A program made the position numbers and the translations under genes. From Thermocatellispora tengchongensis (GTDB lineage: Bacteria > Actinomycetota > Actinomycetes > Streptosporangiales > Streptosporangiaceae), in assembly GCF_014202315.1 (NCBI RefSeq), contig NZ_JACHGN010000002.1, positions 528,306 to 592,305 of the forward strand: DNA of 64,000 bases, given 5' to 3'. Shown here in pieces: positions 9,746-20,204 of the stretch. The stretch's first letter is position 1; the number at the start of each line of letters is the position of its first letter. The notes beneath the pieces are model-generated. The model worked only from the letters and a program-made list of their open reading frames with translations, was not told the origin of the DNA and did no database searches.

Positions 9746-9781
9746 GTACGCGTACCGGGGTGGTCCGCGTATCCTGTACGC
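9746..9781. promoter_or_regulatory. Candidate TetR operators and promoter
   Basis: Between the P450 and TetR genes lie GTACGCGTAC (9746-9755, perfect palindrome) and GCGTA-TCCTG-TACGC (9767-9781, five-base arms). The second contains TATCCT (9770-9775), a possible -10 for the TetR gene, which has no ribosome-binding site and a very short leader. GTAT-CCT-GTAC here matches the GTAC-N3-GTAC units of the inverted repeat at 10977-11022. Confidence 0.5.
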
Positions 9782-9790
9782 TCTCCTCCC

Positions 9791-10420
9791 GTGCCCCGTC
9801 CTCGCTCGCTGACCGAGACCGAGATCGCCGCCGCCGCGCTCGCCGTCATCGACCGCGACGGCCTCGACGCGCTGTCGATGCGCGCGGTCGCCAAGCAACT
9901 GGGCACGGGCACGATGTCGCTGTACCGCTACGTCGAAGACCGCGCCCAGCTCGAAACCCTGGTCGTGGACCTGGTGCTCGGCTCGGTGGACTACACGCTG
10001 CCCCCGCGGGCCCCCTGGCGCAGGCAGGTGTCGATCCTGCTCGGCCGGGCCCGCGACGCGGTGGCCGCCCACCCCGCGGCGGTGCCGCTGACGCTGGCGC
10101 ACCGGCACGCCTCGGAGGAGTCGCGCCGCCTGGGCGAGACCCTGCTCGGCGTGCTGGCCGGGGCCGGGTTCGCCGGACGGCGGCGCGTGATCGCCTTCCG
10201 CTGCCTGCTCGGCCACCTGTACGGCGCGCTCCAACTGGACAACCTGGGCCCGCTGGCGGGACCGGGCACGGCCGCGCTTGCCGAGCTGCCCGCCGACCGC
10301 TACCCGCTGCTGGCCGAGACCGCCGCCGAGGCCGTGGGCGTGCCGCCGGAGGAGGAGTTCCGGCGCGGCCTGGCGCTCATCCTCGCCGGCTTTCCCGACG
10401 AGCCCGGCGGGCCAGGCTGA
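9791..10420 (+). CDS. TetR-family regulator
   Basis: 209 residues. The N-terminal HTH is clear: LTETEIAAAALAVIDRDGLDALSMRAVAKQLGTGTMSLYRYVED, the pattern of TetR repressors with a tetracycline-repressor-like C-terminal domain. GTG at 9791 starts the protein; longer in-frame starts would run through the P450 promoter and are rejected. No Shine-Dalgarno is seen, so a leaderless or nearly leaderless mRNA is likely. It diverges from the P450 gene and overlaps the convergent peroxiredoxin-like gene by 44 bases, and a shared motif suggests it may control both. Confidence 0.83.
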   Translation: MPRPRSLTETEIAAAALAVIDRDGLDALSMRAVAKQLGTGTMSLYRYVEDRAQLETLVVDLVLGSVDYTLPPRAPWRRQVSILLGRARDAVAAHPAAVPLTLAHRHASEESRRLGETLLGVLAGAGFAGRRRVIAFRCLLGHLYGALQLDNLGPLAGPGTAALAELPADRYPLLAETAAEAVGVPPEEEFRRGLALILAGFPDEPGGPG

Positions 10421-10958
10421 GCACGGTGTCCACCGGCCACTGGTCGTAGACGTGCTCGCCGTACTTCGCGGCCAGCACCTTCCCGTCGGGCGCGATGAGG
10501 AAGTCGGCGGGCAGGCCCAGCCGCCCGCCGTGGGGCCGCGCCGCCGGCCCGGGGCGGCGCTCGCGCACCAGCGCGACGAGCGCCTGCCCGAGCGCGCGCA
10601 GGATCGGCCCCCAGGCGCGCGGGTCGAGCAGCGCGCGGGGCGCCGACTCCACGCCGAACTCCCGGTACAGCCGCTTGCCCGGGTCGGCCACCACGGCGAA
10701 CGGCAGGCCGGCCACGTGGGGCCGCAGCTCCGCCTCGGGGGAGTGGAACACCACCACCTCGCGCACTCCGGCCGCCTCGATCTCCGCGTGCCTGGTGACC
10801 ACCGACCGCAGGTGCATGTTGCACACCGGGCACCCCGCGAAGCGGCGGAACTGCAGATGCACCGGCCGCTCCGCGTCGGGCACCGTCACGGTCCCGCCCG
10901 CCATGACCGCGAGGTCCCGCCGGGGCACCTCGTCTCCCGCCCGTAGCCTGCCCGCCAT
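10377..10958 (-). CDS. AhpC/TSA-type redoxin
   Basis: 193 residues, thioredoxin-fold peroxiredoxin-like protein. The active-site loop is FRRFAGCPVCNMHLRSV, with a CPVC pair, in the position of the peroxidatic cysteine; VVVFHSPEAEL and LPADFLIAPDGKVLAAKYG are further family features. It probably reduces peroxides or an oxidised partner in the cytosol. Its promoter region contains a 16-bp-armed inverted repeat. The 3' end overlaps the end of the TetR gene on the opposite strand, so their transcripts can pair over 44 bases. Confidence 0.78.
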   Translation of the reverse strand: MAGRLRAGDEVPRRDLAVMAGGTVTVPDAERPVHLQFRRFAGCPVCNMHLRSVVTRHAEIEAAGVREVVVFHSPEAELRPHVAGLPFAVVADPGKRLYREFGVESAPRALLDPRAWGPILRALGQALVALVRERRPGPAARPHGGRLGLPADFLIAPDGKVLAAKYGEHVYDQWPVDTVLSLARRARRESRRG

Positions 10959-10976
10959 TCCCAGCCCCTCTCCATG

Positions 10977-11022
10977 CGAGTACAGCGTACGCCTAGAAAG
11001 CTATGCGCGTACGCTGTACTCG
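10977..11022. repeat. Inverted repeat, 16-bp perfect arms
   Basis: CGAGTACAGCGTACGC (10977-10992) and its exact reverse complement (11007-11022) flank a 14-base AT-richer spacer. Each arm contains GTAC-N3-GTAC. It occupies the promoter of the redoxin gene and the end of the haloperoxidase transcript, so it could be a double operator, or a hairpin that terminates haloperoxidase mRNA. Confidence 0.8.
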
Positions 11023-11041
11023 GTCAAGTGGGGTCGTGGGG

Positions 11042-12502
11042 TCAGCCCCGGCCGGTCCAGTACGCCGCCGCGCGCTGCCACGCCGCCGCGCCCACCGACC
11101 GGCCCAGGGCCCGGCCCTCCAGATCGCCGGCGCGGAAGTGGATGCCGCCGTACCTGCGCGACACGCCCGCCTCGTCGGCGGCCTGGGTGAAGGTGTACCA
11201 GCGCAGCGTCACGTCCTGCGCCGGGGTCACCCCGGGCTCGACCAGCGAGGAGCCGCGGGCGATCACGACCTGGCCGCCGAAGGAGTCGGAGCCGGTGAAG
11301 CGGCGCAGCACCTCCGCCGCCGCCGCGCTGAACGTGCTGTGGCCCGAGACGTACTCGGCGAACGGCGGGGTCGGGAACCACGAGGGCTGGTACGGCGTCC
11401 ACGTGGCGCCGTCGATCGTCCTGCCGCCCCAGGTCGGGATCTGCTGCCCCCGGTACAGGAACCGGATCGCCGTGATCGGCCGGGCGGTGTCGTGGTCGCG
11501 CTTGACCTCCCAGGCGGCGATGCCGGCGTCCATGACCGCGTTGGCCAGGGCGAAGAACATCTTCACGTCCTCGGCCAGGCCGTGCCGGTCGCGGGCCGAG
11601 ACCTGCTGGGCGAACAGGGACCAGTGGCCCGGCGGGGTCTCGCTGGCCGGGCCGTCGGCCCAGTACTCGGCGATGGCCTTGTGCCGGTCGGTCAGCGCGG
11701 CCGTGACGGCCACGATCTCGGCGGCCTGCGCGCGGAACGCCGACGTGCCGTACGCCGCGGGCGCCGGCACCGCGTCGGCGAGCTGCCGGGCCTGCCCGCT
11801 GAAGGAGGCCACACCGCCCCAGTGGGGCGCCAGGAACGGCGGCGTCACCACGGCGCCCGCCCTGTTCACATAGGTGAGCGGCTGCCAGCGGCCCGGATCG
11901 GTCACCGAGGTCAGCGGATCGGCGACCGCCATCGGCGCGTTGACCGGGGCGTAGCCGCTGGTGTCGGCGTAGCCGCCGGCCTGGTTGGAGCCGTCGGCGT
12001 GGCGGTGGTCGAGCACCGCGCCGCACGCGGCCAGGCCGGTGCGCGCCGCCTGGCTCGACGTGTCGGCCGGGTCGTATCCCAGCTCGGCCATCAGCGCGTC
12101 GAACCCGGCCCGTTGCGCCGGATACAGATCCACGGCCGCCATGTGGGCGGCGTAGCTGATCGCCGCGGCCCGGTTGGCGTCGGTGCGCTCGGCCTCCGGC
12201 CGCCGCAGCGAGCCGCCCAGCCGGGTGCCGACGGCCACCGGGTCGTACGCGGCCCAGGCGTCGTAGGCGCAGGTGTGCACGACGGCCAGCGCCCTGGCCA
12301 CCATCGGCGGCCCCAGCGTGCCGGCGCGCACCGCCGCCAGCAGCGCCTGGTTCCAGCGCACCACCACGCTGGGCCCCGCCGTGGCCTGCGCCGGGACGGC
12401 CTGCGCTCCGGCGGCCTGCGCCGAGACGGGCAGGACGAGCGCGGCGGCCGCCCCCAGGGCGAACGTGCGTAACAGGATGCGTAACTGCCGTTGAACACGC
12501 AT
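11042..12502 (-). CDS. Secreted vanadium-dependent haloperoxidase family protein
   Basis: 486 residues. A signal peptide (MRVQRQLRILLRTFALG... to SAQAAG, cleavage near residue 30) is followed by a PAP2/vanadium haloperoxidase domain: HTCAYDAWAAYDPVA near the N-terminus, KRDHDTARPITAIRF (the K-x6-R part of the vanadate/phosphate site), YVSGHSTFSAAAAEVL (catalytic His) and RRYGGIHFRAGD (the R-x5-H part). It could be a haloperoxidase or an acid phosphatase-like enzyme acting outside the cell. Two TTA leucine codons (complements of 12470-12472 and 12482-12484) lie in the signal peptide. GAGGAG precedes the ATG. Confidence 0.85.
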   Translation of the reverse strand: MRVQRQLRILLRTFALGAAAALVLPVSAQAAGAQAVPAQATAGPSVVVRWNQALLAAVRAGTLGPPMVARALAVVHTCAYDAWAAYDPVAVGTRLGGSLRRPEAERTDANRAAAISYAAHMAAVDLYPAQRAGFDALMAELGYDPADTSSQAARTGLAACGAVLDHRHADGSNQAGGYADTSGYAPVNAPMAVADPLTSVTDPGRWQPLTYVNRAGAVVTPPFLAPHWGGVASFSGQARQLADAVPAPAAYGTSAFRAQAAEIVAVTAALTDRHKAIAEYWADGPASETPPGHWSLFAQQVSARDRHGLAEDVKMFFALANAVMDAGIAAWEVKRDHDTARPITAIRFLYRGQQIPTWGGRTIDGATWTPYQPSWFPTPPFAEYVSGHSTFSAAAAEVLRRFTGSDSFGGQVVIARGSSLVEPGVTPAQDVTLRWYTFTQAADEAGVSRRYGGIHFRAGDLEGRALGRSVGAAAWQRAAAYWTGRG

Positions 12503-12557
12503 GGCGAATCTCCTCGCTTCTCGCGGTCGAGCGGGCCCCGAGATCATGACACGAGTC

Positions 12558-12569
12558 GAACGCCCGTTC
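12558..12569. promoter_or_regulatory. GAACG-CC-CGTTC palindrome in divergent promoter
   Basis: Perfect five-base arms around CC, between the haloperoxidase gene and the divergent LLM gene, followed by TCTAAT that could be a -10. A second CCGAACGG lies ten bases on. The AACG-N2-CGTT form is common in TetR-type operators. Confidence 0.45.
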
Positions 12570-12694
12570 TAATGTCCGAACGGTGAGAACCGCCTTCCCC
12601 CGGCACAGGGCACGACCACCCCGCGCGCCCGGTCAGGCCCCCGCGCACCTGCGGGATCATAGGTGCGAACGGCAACAGAAGGACGGACGGTGGC

Positions 12695-13735
12695 ATGGCG
12701 GGCATGTTCGAGGCGGAGATCACGCCGGGGATGAGCACGGCGCAGGTCGTCGAGCTGGCGAGGCTGGCGGAGGACGCAGGGTTCGACCGGCTCGGCATCT
12801 CCGACGTGGTGTTCTGGCACGACTGCTTCGTCTTGCTCGGCCTGGTGGCGACCAAGACCGAGCGGATCGGGCTCGGGCCGATGGTGACCAACCCGTACTC
12901 GCGGCACCCGGTGGTGCTCGCCGGGATCATGGCCACGCTCCAGGACGCCTCGCAGGGCCGCGCGTTCCTCGGCATCGGCGTCGGCGCGGGCCTGGAGCAG
13001 CTCGGCATGGACTACCCCCGCCCCGTACGCACCCTGCGCGAGGCCATCACCGCGATCACCGGGCTGCTGCGCGGCGAGGAGGTGAACCTGCGCGGCGAGA
13101 CCATCACGGTCGAGCACGGGCGCATGGTCGCCGCCCCCGTCCCGGTGCCGATCTCGATCGGCAGCCGCAGCCCCCAGGTCATGCGGCTGGCGGGCGAGCT
13201 GGCCGACATCGCCCTGATCGGCGGGCGCACCATCGACGCCAGGATCGCCGCCGAGTACCGCACCTGGCTCGCCGAGGGCGCGGCCCGCGCCGGCCGCTCC
13301 ATCGACGGCATCGACATCGCCCCGCGCCTCACCCTGTGCGTCTCCCGCGACGGCGCCCTGGCCCGGCGCAGCCTCAAGCGGTACGTCGGCCACTACGCGG
13401 CCCTGATCCGCCCGCCGGACCTGGCCGAGCGCGACGGGGGCCGGTGGCTGGCCGAGGTCGAGGCGGCGCTCGCCCGCTCCAAGGGCTGGTACTTCGACCA
13501 CGACCGCTACGACGACCCCGAACTCGACCGGCTCATCGACGACGACCTGGTACGCCGCTTCGCCATCGCCGGCACCCCCGAGGAGTGCGCCGAGCTCACC
13601 CGCGAGGTGCTCGCCCTCGGCTTCACCAGCGCCAGCATGAACCTCGCCGCCCCGCGCCGCGAGTCGATGTACGAGGGCCTGCGCGAGACCCTGGAGGGCT
13701 CCGCCGAGGTCCTCGCCGCCGTCCGCGGCGAGTGA
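12695..13735 (+). CDS. LLM-class flavin/F420-dependent oxidoreductase
   Basis: 346 residues, luciferase-like barrel: FEAEITPGMSTAQVVELARLAEDAGFDRLGISDVV (read in parts), LGPMVTNPYSRHPVVLAGIMATLQD, FLGIGVGAGLEQLG and ISIGSRSPQVMRLAGELAD. The layout resembles methylene-tetrahydromethanopterin reductase-like F420 enzymes found in many actinobacterial paralogues; substrate unknown. GGACGG lies upstream of the ATG. It diverges from the haloperoxidase and is followed by a MarR gene 134 bases later. This is the third LLM protein in the first 14 kb. Confidence 0.82.
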   Translation: MAGMFEAEITPGMSTAQVVELARLAEDAGFDRLGISDVVFWHDCFVLLGLVATKTERIGLGPMVTNPYSRHPVVLAGIMATLQDASQGRAFLGIGVGAGLEQLGMDYPRPVRTLREAITAITGLLRGEEVNLRGETITVEHGRMVAAPVPVPISIGSRSPQVMRLAGELADIALIGGRTIDARIAAEYRTWLAEGAARAGRSIDGIDIAPRLTLCVSRDGALARRSLKRYVGHYAALIRPPDLAERDGGRWLAEVEAALARSKGWYFDHDRYDDPELDRLIDDDLVRRFAIAGTPEECAELTREVLALGFTSASMNLAAPRRESMYEGLRETLEGSAEVLAAVRGE

Positions 13736-13869
13736 CGCCACCCCCGGCCACCCCCTCCCACCGGCTCGTCCACGCCGTATCCACACCGAGTCGATCGCCG
13801 CTCGTCAGACTTAAGGCCGTCCGCGACGGCCGGGCGAGGAGGCAAAGGGGGACGGCAGGGGTGCCGAGG

Positions 13870-14313
13870 ATGGACATACCCGCGGTGATGGAGCAGCGCG
13901 TCCAGGTGCTGCGCAGGCTGCACGACCGGCTCGACGGCGCCGCGGAGCGCGCGTTGCGGGACCGGCACGGCCTGTCCGTGTCCGAATACGTCGCACTGGC
14001 CGCCCTGGCGGGCGCCGAGGGCGGCAGCCTGCGCCAGCAGGAACTGGCCGCCGCCATTCCACTGCGCAACAGCTCGGTCACCCGCCTGGTGGGCCGCCTG
14101 GAACGCGCCGGCCTGAGCGAACGCCGCGTCTGCGACTCCGACCGCCGCGGCGTCTACACCCGCATCAGCGCCAAGGGCCGCCGCGTGGTCGAGGCGGCGC
14201 GCCGCACGTACCTGGAGAGCGTGGCCAGAACCCTGGACGACGCCCGCCACAGCGCGGAACTGTCGGTCTACAGCGCCTACCTCTACCCAAGACGCCCCCA
14301 CCCCCTCCGCTGA
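13870..14313 (+). CDS. MarR-family regulator
   Basis: 147 residues from ATG 13870; GTG 13861 in the same frame is an alternative and has GGGGGA at better distance. The winged helix is clear: LSVSEYVALAALAGAEGGSLRQQELAAAIPLRNSSVTRLVGRLERAGL, then ERRVCDSDRRGVYTRISAKGRRVVEAA, which includes the conserved D-x-R-x wing. C-terminal dimerisation helix ends with a Pro-rich tail. It follows the LLM gene on the same strand and lies at the edge of the gene-poor repeat region; target unknown. Confidence 0.78.
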   Translation: MDIPAVMEQRVQVLRRLHDRLDGAAERALRDRHGLSVSEYVALAALAGAEGGSLRQQELAAAIPLRNSSVTRLVGRLERAGLSERRVCDSDRRGVYTRISAKGRRVVEAARRTYLESVARTLDDARHSAELSVYSAYLYPRRPHPLR

Positions 14314-14364
14314 CCACCCCAGAACGAGCCACCGTGCCCCCGGCCGCACGCCTGGGGTGTGTCA

Positions 14365-14448
14365 CCGTTCGGGAGGAGGCGGCCGGAGGGCGTCGCGTTT
14401 CCGCAAGTTCCGGCATCCACCCCCGTCCCGTCGGGCGCAAGATCCACC
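14365..14448 (+). repeat. Dispersed repeat, copy A
   Basis: 84 bases that align without gaps to the reverse complement of 35642-35725 at about 68 of 84 positions by hand count. It begins CCGTTCGGGAGGA and contains TTCC-GCATCCACCCCC-like core sequence. Both copies lie in gene-poor DNA. Confidence 0.75.
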
Positions 14449-14505
14449 GTTGCCCGGACACTCCCCACGCCTGCCGGGGGAGTGGGGTGCGGATGGGGTG
14501 GAGCC

Positions 14506-14810
14506 GGCCGGGTGTGCGGCGCTTGCCCGCATGCGTGCCGGGGGTCTAGTGCGGGCGGTGCGGAGCTGTTGGCCGGGTGTGTGAGGCTTGGCCGGGTCCG
14601 TGCCGGAGAGTGAGGCGGAGCGCGCCGCCGGGTGCGTGACGCTTGGAGGACGCCTGCCGGGAGAGTTGGGTGCCGGGCAGGGCGGAGCCATCGGCCGGGC
14701 GCGTGGCGCGTGGCGCCTGGCTGCGTGGTGCCTGGTGGAGTGGGTGCGGGGTCATCGGCCGGGGGCGTGAGGCTTGGCCGCGTGTGTGGCCGTGGAGTGG
14801 GCGGGGCATC
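14506..14810 (+). repeat. Degenerate tandem repeat, five units of 54-66 nt
   Basis: Units begin at 14506, 14571, 14627, 14693 and 14757, each opening with (G)GCCGGG-GYGTG and usually continuing GGCTTG or CGCTTG, then TGCCGG-GAGTG, and ending near GCGGAGC. Unit length varies and is not a multiple of three, so it is probably not coding. Confidence 0.65.
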
Positions 14811-15197
14811 TGACGCCCCATGGGCGCTCAGCCTCACTGCGGCGCCGCATGCCGGGGGAGGTCGCGCGGTGGTGAGGTCGCGCGGCGCGGCACCGACCAC
14901 GTCCGGCGCCGACCTCCTTTTCAGGGAGGTGGTGGGGGTACCCGTGCGGTCAGTGTCGGCGTTATGTTGCGTCGGCCTTGGCGCGGCCCCGTTCTGTGCC
15001 GGTTTCGCGTGCGCTTGTCGCGCGGGGCGTTGCCCGTGTCTGCATCGCGTTGCCCGTGTCGCGTCTCGCCTCGCGCGGGGTGCCGGTCGGGTCCGGCACA
15101 GCGGCCGTCGGCTTCCCACCTTCCGCCGCGTCCTCTACGGCCGCTAACCGTCTTCCCGTGGCCGCTGCCCGTCTTTGCGAGGGCCGCCTCGTGACCT

Positions 15198-15260
15198 CTG
15201 GAGCTGCTCGCCCTCGCCGGTCCCTCCGGCTCGGGCGAGTCCACCATGCTGCACACATGG
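15198..15260 (+). pseudogene. ABC-ATPase Walker A relic
   Basis: One frame reads LELLALAGPSGSGESTMLH, matching the ABC-transporter Walker A region (GPSGSGKST-LLH) except that the essential lysine is glutamate. A stop codon lies directly upstream and homology fades after it, so this looks like a decayed fragment. Chance similarity cannot be excluded for such a short stretch. Confidence 0.4.
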
Positions 15261-15503
15261 TCGGCACGTCCACAGCTCCCGCCTCCCGGTGGGGCCGGTA
15301 CGCCTTCCCCGGGCTTACCTCGCATCCGGCCGCGACCTGGTGTGGTCATGCGGCCGCCCGGTGCGAGGGCTGGGGCGGGCGGGCGTTGGGCCGCATGGCT
15401 TGCCTGTGCTTCGGGGGGAGTGGTGGGGGGATGTCGGGTTCATTCTTGATGGGGCGGTTTTTTGTATTGTGGGGGAATTGGGGGTGTTAAATGGGGATAT
15501 TAG

Positions 15504-17906
<2,403 letters not shown>

Positions 17907-17923
17907 TCGCCGCATAATGAGGG

Positions 17924-18697
17924 GTGCCTTTCACCGTGAGCCATGCCGTCGTGGCCCTGCCGCTGCGACGGTGGCTGCCCCCCTCCGCGGTCGCGGCCGG
18001 GGCGATGGCGCCTGACCTGCCCTACTACGTCCCGTTGCCGTTCTCCTCGGGCGTCACCCACGATTGGTGGGCCGCGCCGCTGCTGGACGTGCCGCTCGCG
18101 GCCGGGCTGCTCGTGCTGTTCCACCTGGCGCTGCGCCCGCCGCTGGCGGCCCTCGCCCCGGAGCCGCTGCGGGCGCGGCTGCCCGCCCCGGTGGCGTACG
18201 AGTCGGCGCGGCGCCTGGCCGCGGTGGCGGTGGCGCTGCTCTTCGGGGTGGTCACCCACCTGGCGTGGGACGAGATCACCCAGGTGGGCGGGTACGCCGT
18301 CGCCAACTGGCCGTGGATCAGGGTGTCGGTGTACGGGCCGCACCGGCTGTACAACGTGATCATGTACGTCAGCTCGGCCGGCGGGCTCGCCGTGCTGGCG
18401 GCCTGGTTCGCCGTCTGGTACCGCCGGGCCCCGGTGGTCCCCGGCCGGTGGCCCGGCCTGCCCGGCCCGCTGCGGGGCGCGGTGCTCGCCGCGGTGGCCT
18501 GCGCCGCGCTGGCCGGGGCGGTCCTGCTCGGCACCGGCGAGCGCGCCACGTTCAGCCAGTACGACCTGGTGCGCGAGGTGATCCTGGGCCTGTCCGGCGG
18601 CGCGGGCGCGGCCCTGGCCTGCTACGTCGCCCTCTGGCACGCCGTGCGCGCCTGGCGCCCGGCCCGTACGGCGCGCCGCGGCCCGGGTCTGGAGTGA
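17924..18697 (+). CDS. DUF4184-family membrane protein
   Basis: 257 residues. Opens MPFTVSHAVVALPLRRW and then GAMAPDLPYYVPL, the conserved histidine/aspartate start of DUF4184 proteins, which are distantly like membrane-bound metal-dependent hydrolases (YdjM type). Five to six hydrophobic segments follow (about 50-65, 90-110, 145-165, 180-205, 220-240), and HLAWDEIT holds further candidate metal ligands. Function unknown. The GTG start lies 17 bases after the geosmin synthase stop, with GAGG just upstream, so cotranscription is likely. Confidence 0.75.
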   Translation: MPFTVSHAVVALPLRRWLPPSAVAAGAMAPDLPYYVPLPFSSGVTHDWWAAPLLDVPLAAGLLVLFHLALRPPLAALAPEPLRARLPAPVAYESARRLAAVAVALLFGVVTHLAWDEITQVGGYAVANWPWIRVSVYGPHRLYNVIMYVSSAGGLAVLAAWFAVWYRRAPVVPGRWPGLPGPLRGAVLAAVACAALAGAVLLGTGERATFSQYDLVREVILGLSGGAGAALACYVALWHAVRAWRPARTARRGPGLE

Positions 18698-18706
18698 TCG
18701 CCGCGC

Positions 18707-19603
18707 TCAGGGGCGTACGACGCCGTTGGCCACCAGCACCGACACCGCCCGCACCGTGGTGTGGCCGCGCCATTCGAGCGCCGCGGCGGGGGAGTAACTG
18801 GTGAAGTCCGGCGCCCACCCGCCGTCCTCGCGCTGCCCGGCGGCCAGCCGGTCCAGGTCGGCGGCGACGGCCTCCGGATCGAGCAGGGCCCGCGCCGGGC
18901 GGCCGGGCTCGGGCGCGAAGTCCAGCGGGCGCATCATCTCGTCCTCCAGGCCGCCGGCGACGTGGAGGAGCCCGTCGCGCGGCAGGAACGCGCGAAGCCG
19001 GTCCAGCAGCGCGGGAGCCTGCGGGTGCGCGTCGTACACGGCGTCCAGGAACCGGATCGCGCCGTACAGCACGAGCGCGTGCGGGGTCTCCTCGATCGCC
19101 TCGATCGCGGCCAGGCAGTACGCCGTCGCCCGCGCCGTCCAGGGGTGGGCCGCGACGGCGGGATCGTACGCGGCGATCCGCAGCGCCTCGGCCGTGATCA
19201 TGCCGGTGATCTGCAGCGACGACGTCTTGCTGTCGGCCTGGGCCCAGAACGGCGCGCACGCGGCCGGATCGGGCACCGGCAGGGCGAACGGCAGCCCGCC
19301 GTCCGGCAGCGTGACCGACTCCAGCCAGTCGCACAGCGCCACCGCCCGGTCCGACCCGGCCGGCCCGGCGTCCCGCAGCGCCTCGAACGCGTGCAGCGCC
19401 CCGCCGGGCTGGCTGGTACGGGACCGCAGGTCGGGCTCCAGCCCCCAGCCGTAGCCGCCGTCGGGGTTGCGGTAGCCGTCCAGCGCGCCCAGCACGCCCT
19501 CGGGGCCGGAGGCGCGCCCCAGCACCGCCTCGAACCTGCGCCGGTCGAGAAGACGGGCGTGACCTGCCATGAAGTCCGCAGCAGCGGACAGATCGATGCT
19601 CAC
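18707..19603 (-). CDS. Prenyltransferase/terpene-cyclase-like toroid protein
   Basis: 298 residues from GTG 19603; an in-frame ATG at 19654 is possible but the extra residues look non-conserved and neither start has a clear Shine-Dalgarno. Repeated motifs such as GYRNPDGGYGWGLEPD, LPDGGLPFALPV and GQREDGGWAPDFTSYSP are QW/alpha-alpha toroid repeats seen in squalene-hopene cyclase-like and prenyltransferase beta-subunit folds. The DxDD catalytic motif of terpene cyclases is absent, so an enzymatic role is unproven. It converges on the DUF4184 gene with nine bases between. Confidence 0.65.
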   Translation of the reverse strand: MSIDLSAAADFMAGHARLLDRRRFEAVLGRASGPEGVLGALDGYRNPDGGYGWGLEPDLRSRTSQPGGALHAFEALRDAGPAGSDRAVALCDWLESVTLPDGGLPFALPVPDPAACAPFWAQADSKTSSLQITGMITAEALRIAAYDPAVAAHPWTARATAYCLAAIEAIEETPHALVLYGAIRFLDAVYDAHPQAPALLDRLRAFLPRDGLLHVAGGLEDEMMRPLDFAPEPGRPARALLDPEAVAADLDRLAAGQREDGGWAPDFTSYSPAAALEWRGHTTVRAVSVLVANGVVRP

Positions 19604-19657
19604 GGCACCAGTCTGCGGGCGGCCGGCACCCGGTGTATTGCAGGTTCCGGACATGGG

Positions 19658-20176
19658 TCAGGAGCGGGACGGCCCGCCGTAAAGGGAGACGCGGGCGTCG
19701 GCCCGGGCGTCGAAGGCGGCGCCGTCGGCGGGGAAGACGGCCGGCGACACGCCGTGCGAGACGTTGACCGTCCACTGTTCGTACCACCACCGGGCCGAGC
19801 ACTGGCAGCCGGTGAAGCGGAAGTTGGCGAGGTAGCGGCCGCGGTGGCCGGGGGCGAGCCGGAACAGCGACTCCTCGCGGCGCCGGATCGGGTACGACGC
19901 GAACCCCGGCGTGCTGCGCACCCGCAGCACGCCGTCCTCGCGGAGGTCGAGTGCGAGCCCGGCCACCCGGGCGGGCAGCGGGTGGGCGGCGACCGTTTCG
20001 GCCGGGGCGTAGCCGGCCTCCTCGTCCAGCAGCACGTCATGCAGGAGGAGCGGCCCCGCGCCCTCGGGCGCGGGCGGCACCGGCAGCGCGGTGGGCAGCG
20101 CCCCGCGCCGGGTCGCCTCGGCCGCGCCCCGGCTCTGCTTGGACCAGCGCGTCACGATCCGCTGCACCACCACCAT
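19658..20176 (-). CDS. Hypothetical protein
   Basis: 172 residues, no family recognised. It has a basic N-terminus (MVVVQRIVTRWSKQS), a Pro/Ala-rich linker, and a more ordered second half with LALDLREDGVLRVRSTPGF, FRFTGCQCSARWWYEQW and a final VSLYGG. The CQC and adjacent aromatic residues are the most distinctive feature. No signal peptide or membrane segment is apparent. It lies between the toroid protein gene and a secreted-protein gene, all on the minus strand. Confidence 0.6.
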   Translation of the reverse strand: MVVVQRIVTRWSKQSRGAAEATRRGALPTALPVPPAPEGAGPLLLHDVLLDEEAGYAPAETVAAHPLPARVAGLALDLREDGVLRVRSTPGFASYPIRRREESLFRLAPGHRGRYLANFRFTGCQCSARWWYEQWTVNVSHGVSPAVFPADGAAFDARADARVSLYGGPSRS

Positions 20177-20204
20177 GCCCCGATCGTCTCACGGGCGGGG
20201 GAGG

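Noticed and set aside
9541-9912. Small minus-strand gene across the P450-TetR promoter
   Set aside because: It covers both starts and the operator-like palindromes and has no recognisable sequence.
12644-12667. CGCACCT...AGGTGCG inverted repeat as a terminator
   Set aside because: Lies in the leader just before the LLM start where a terminator makes little sense; seven-base arms in GC-rich DNA may be chance, though an operator is possible.
12583-14313. Single fused protein covering the LLM and MarR region
   Set aside because: The first two thirds of that frame are an Arg/His-rich shadow of the LLM gene; only the part from about 13861 shows MarR sequence.
14283-15119. Pro/Arg-rich open frames in the repeat region
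   Set aside because: Frames are open on several strands at once, lack ribosome-binding sites and reflect the GC repeats rather than protein.
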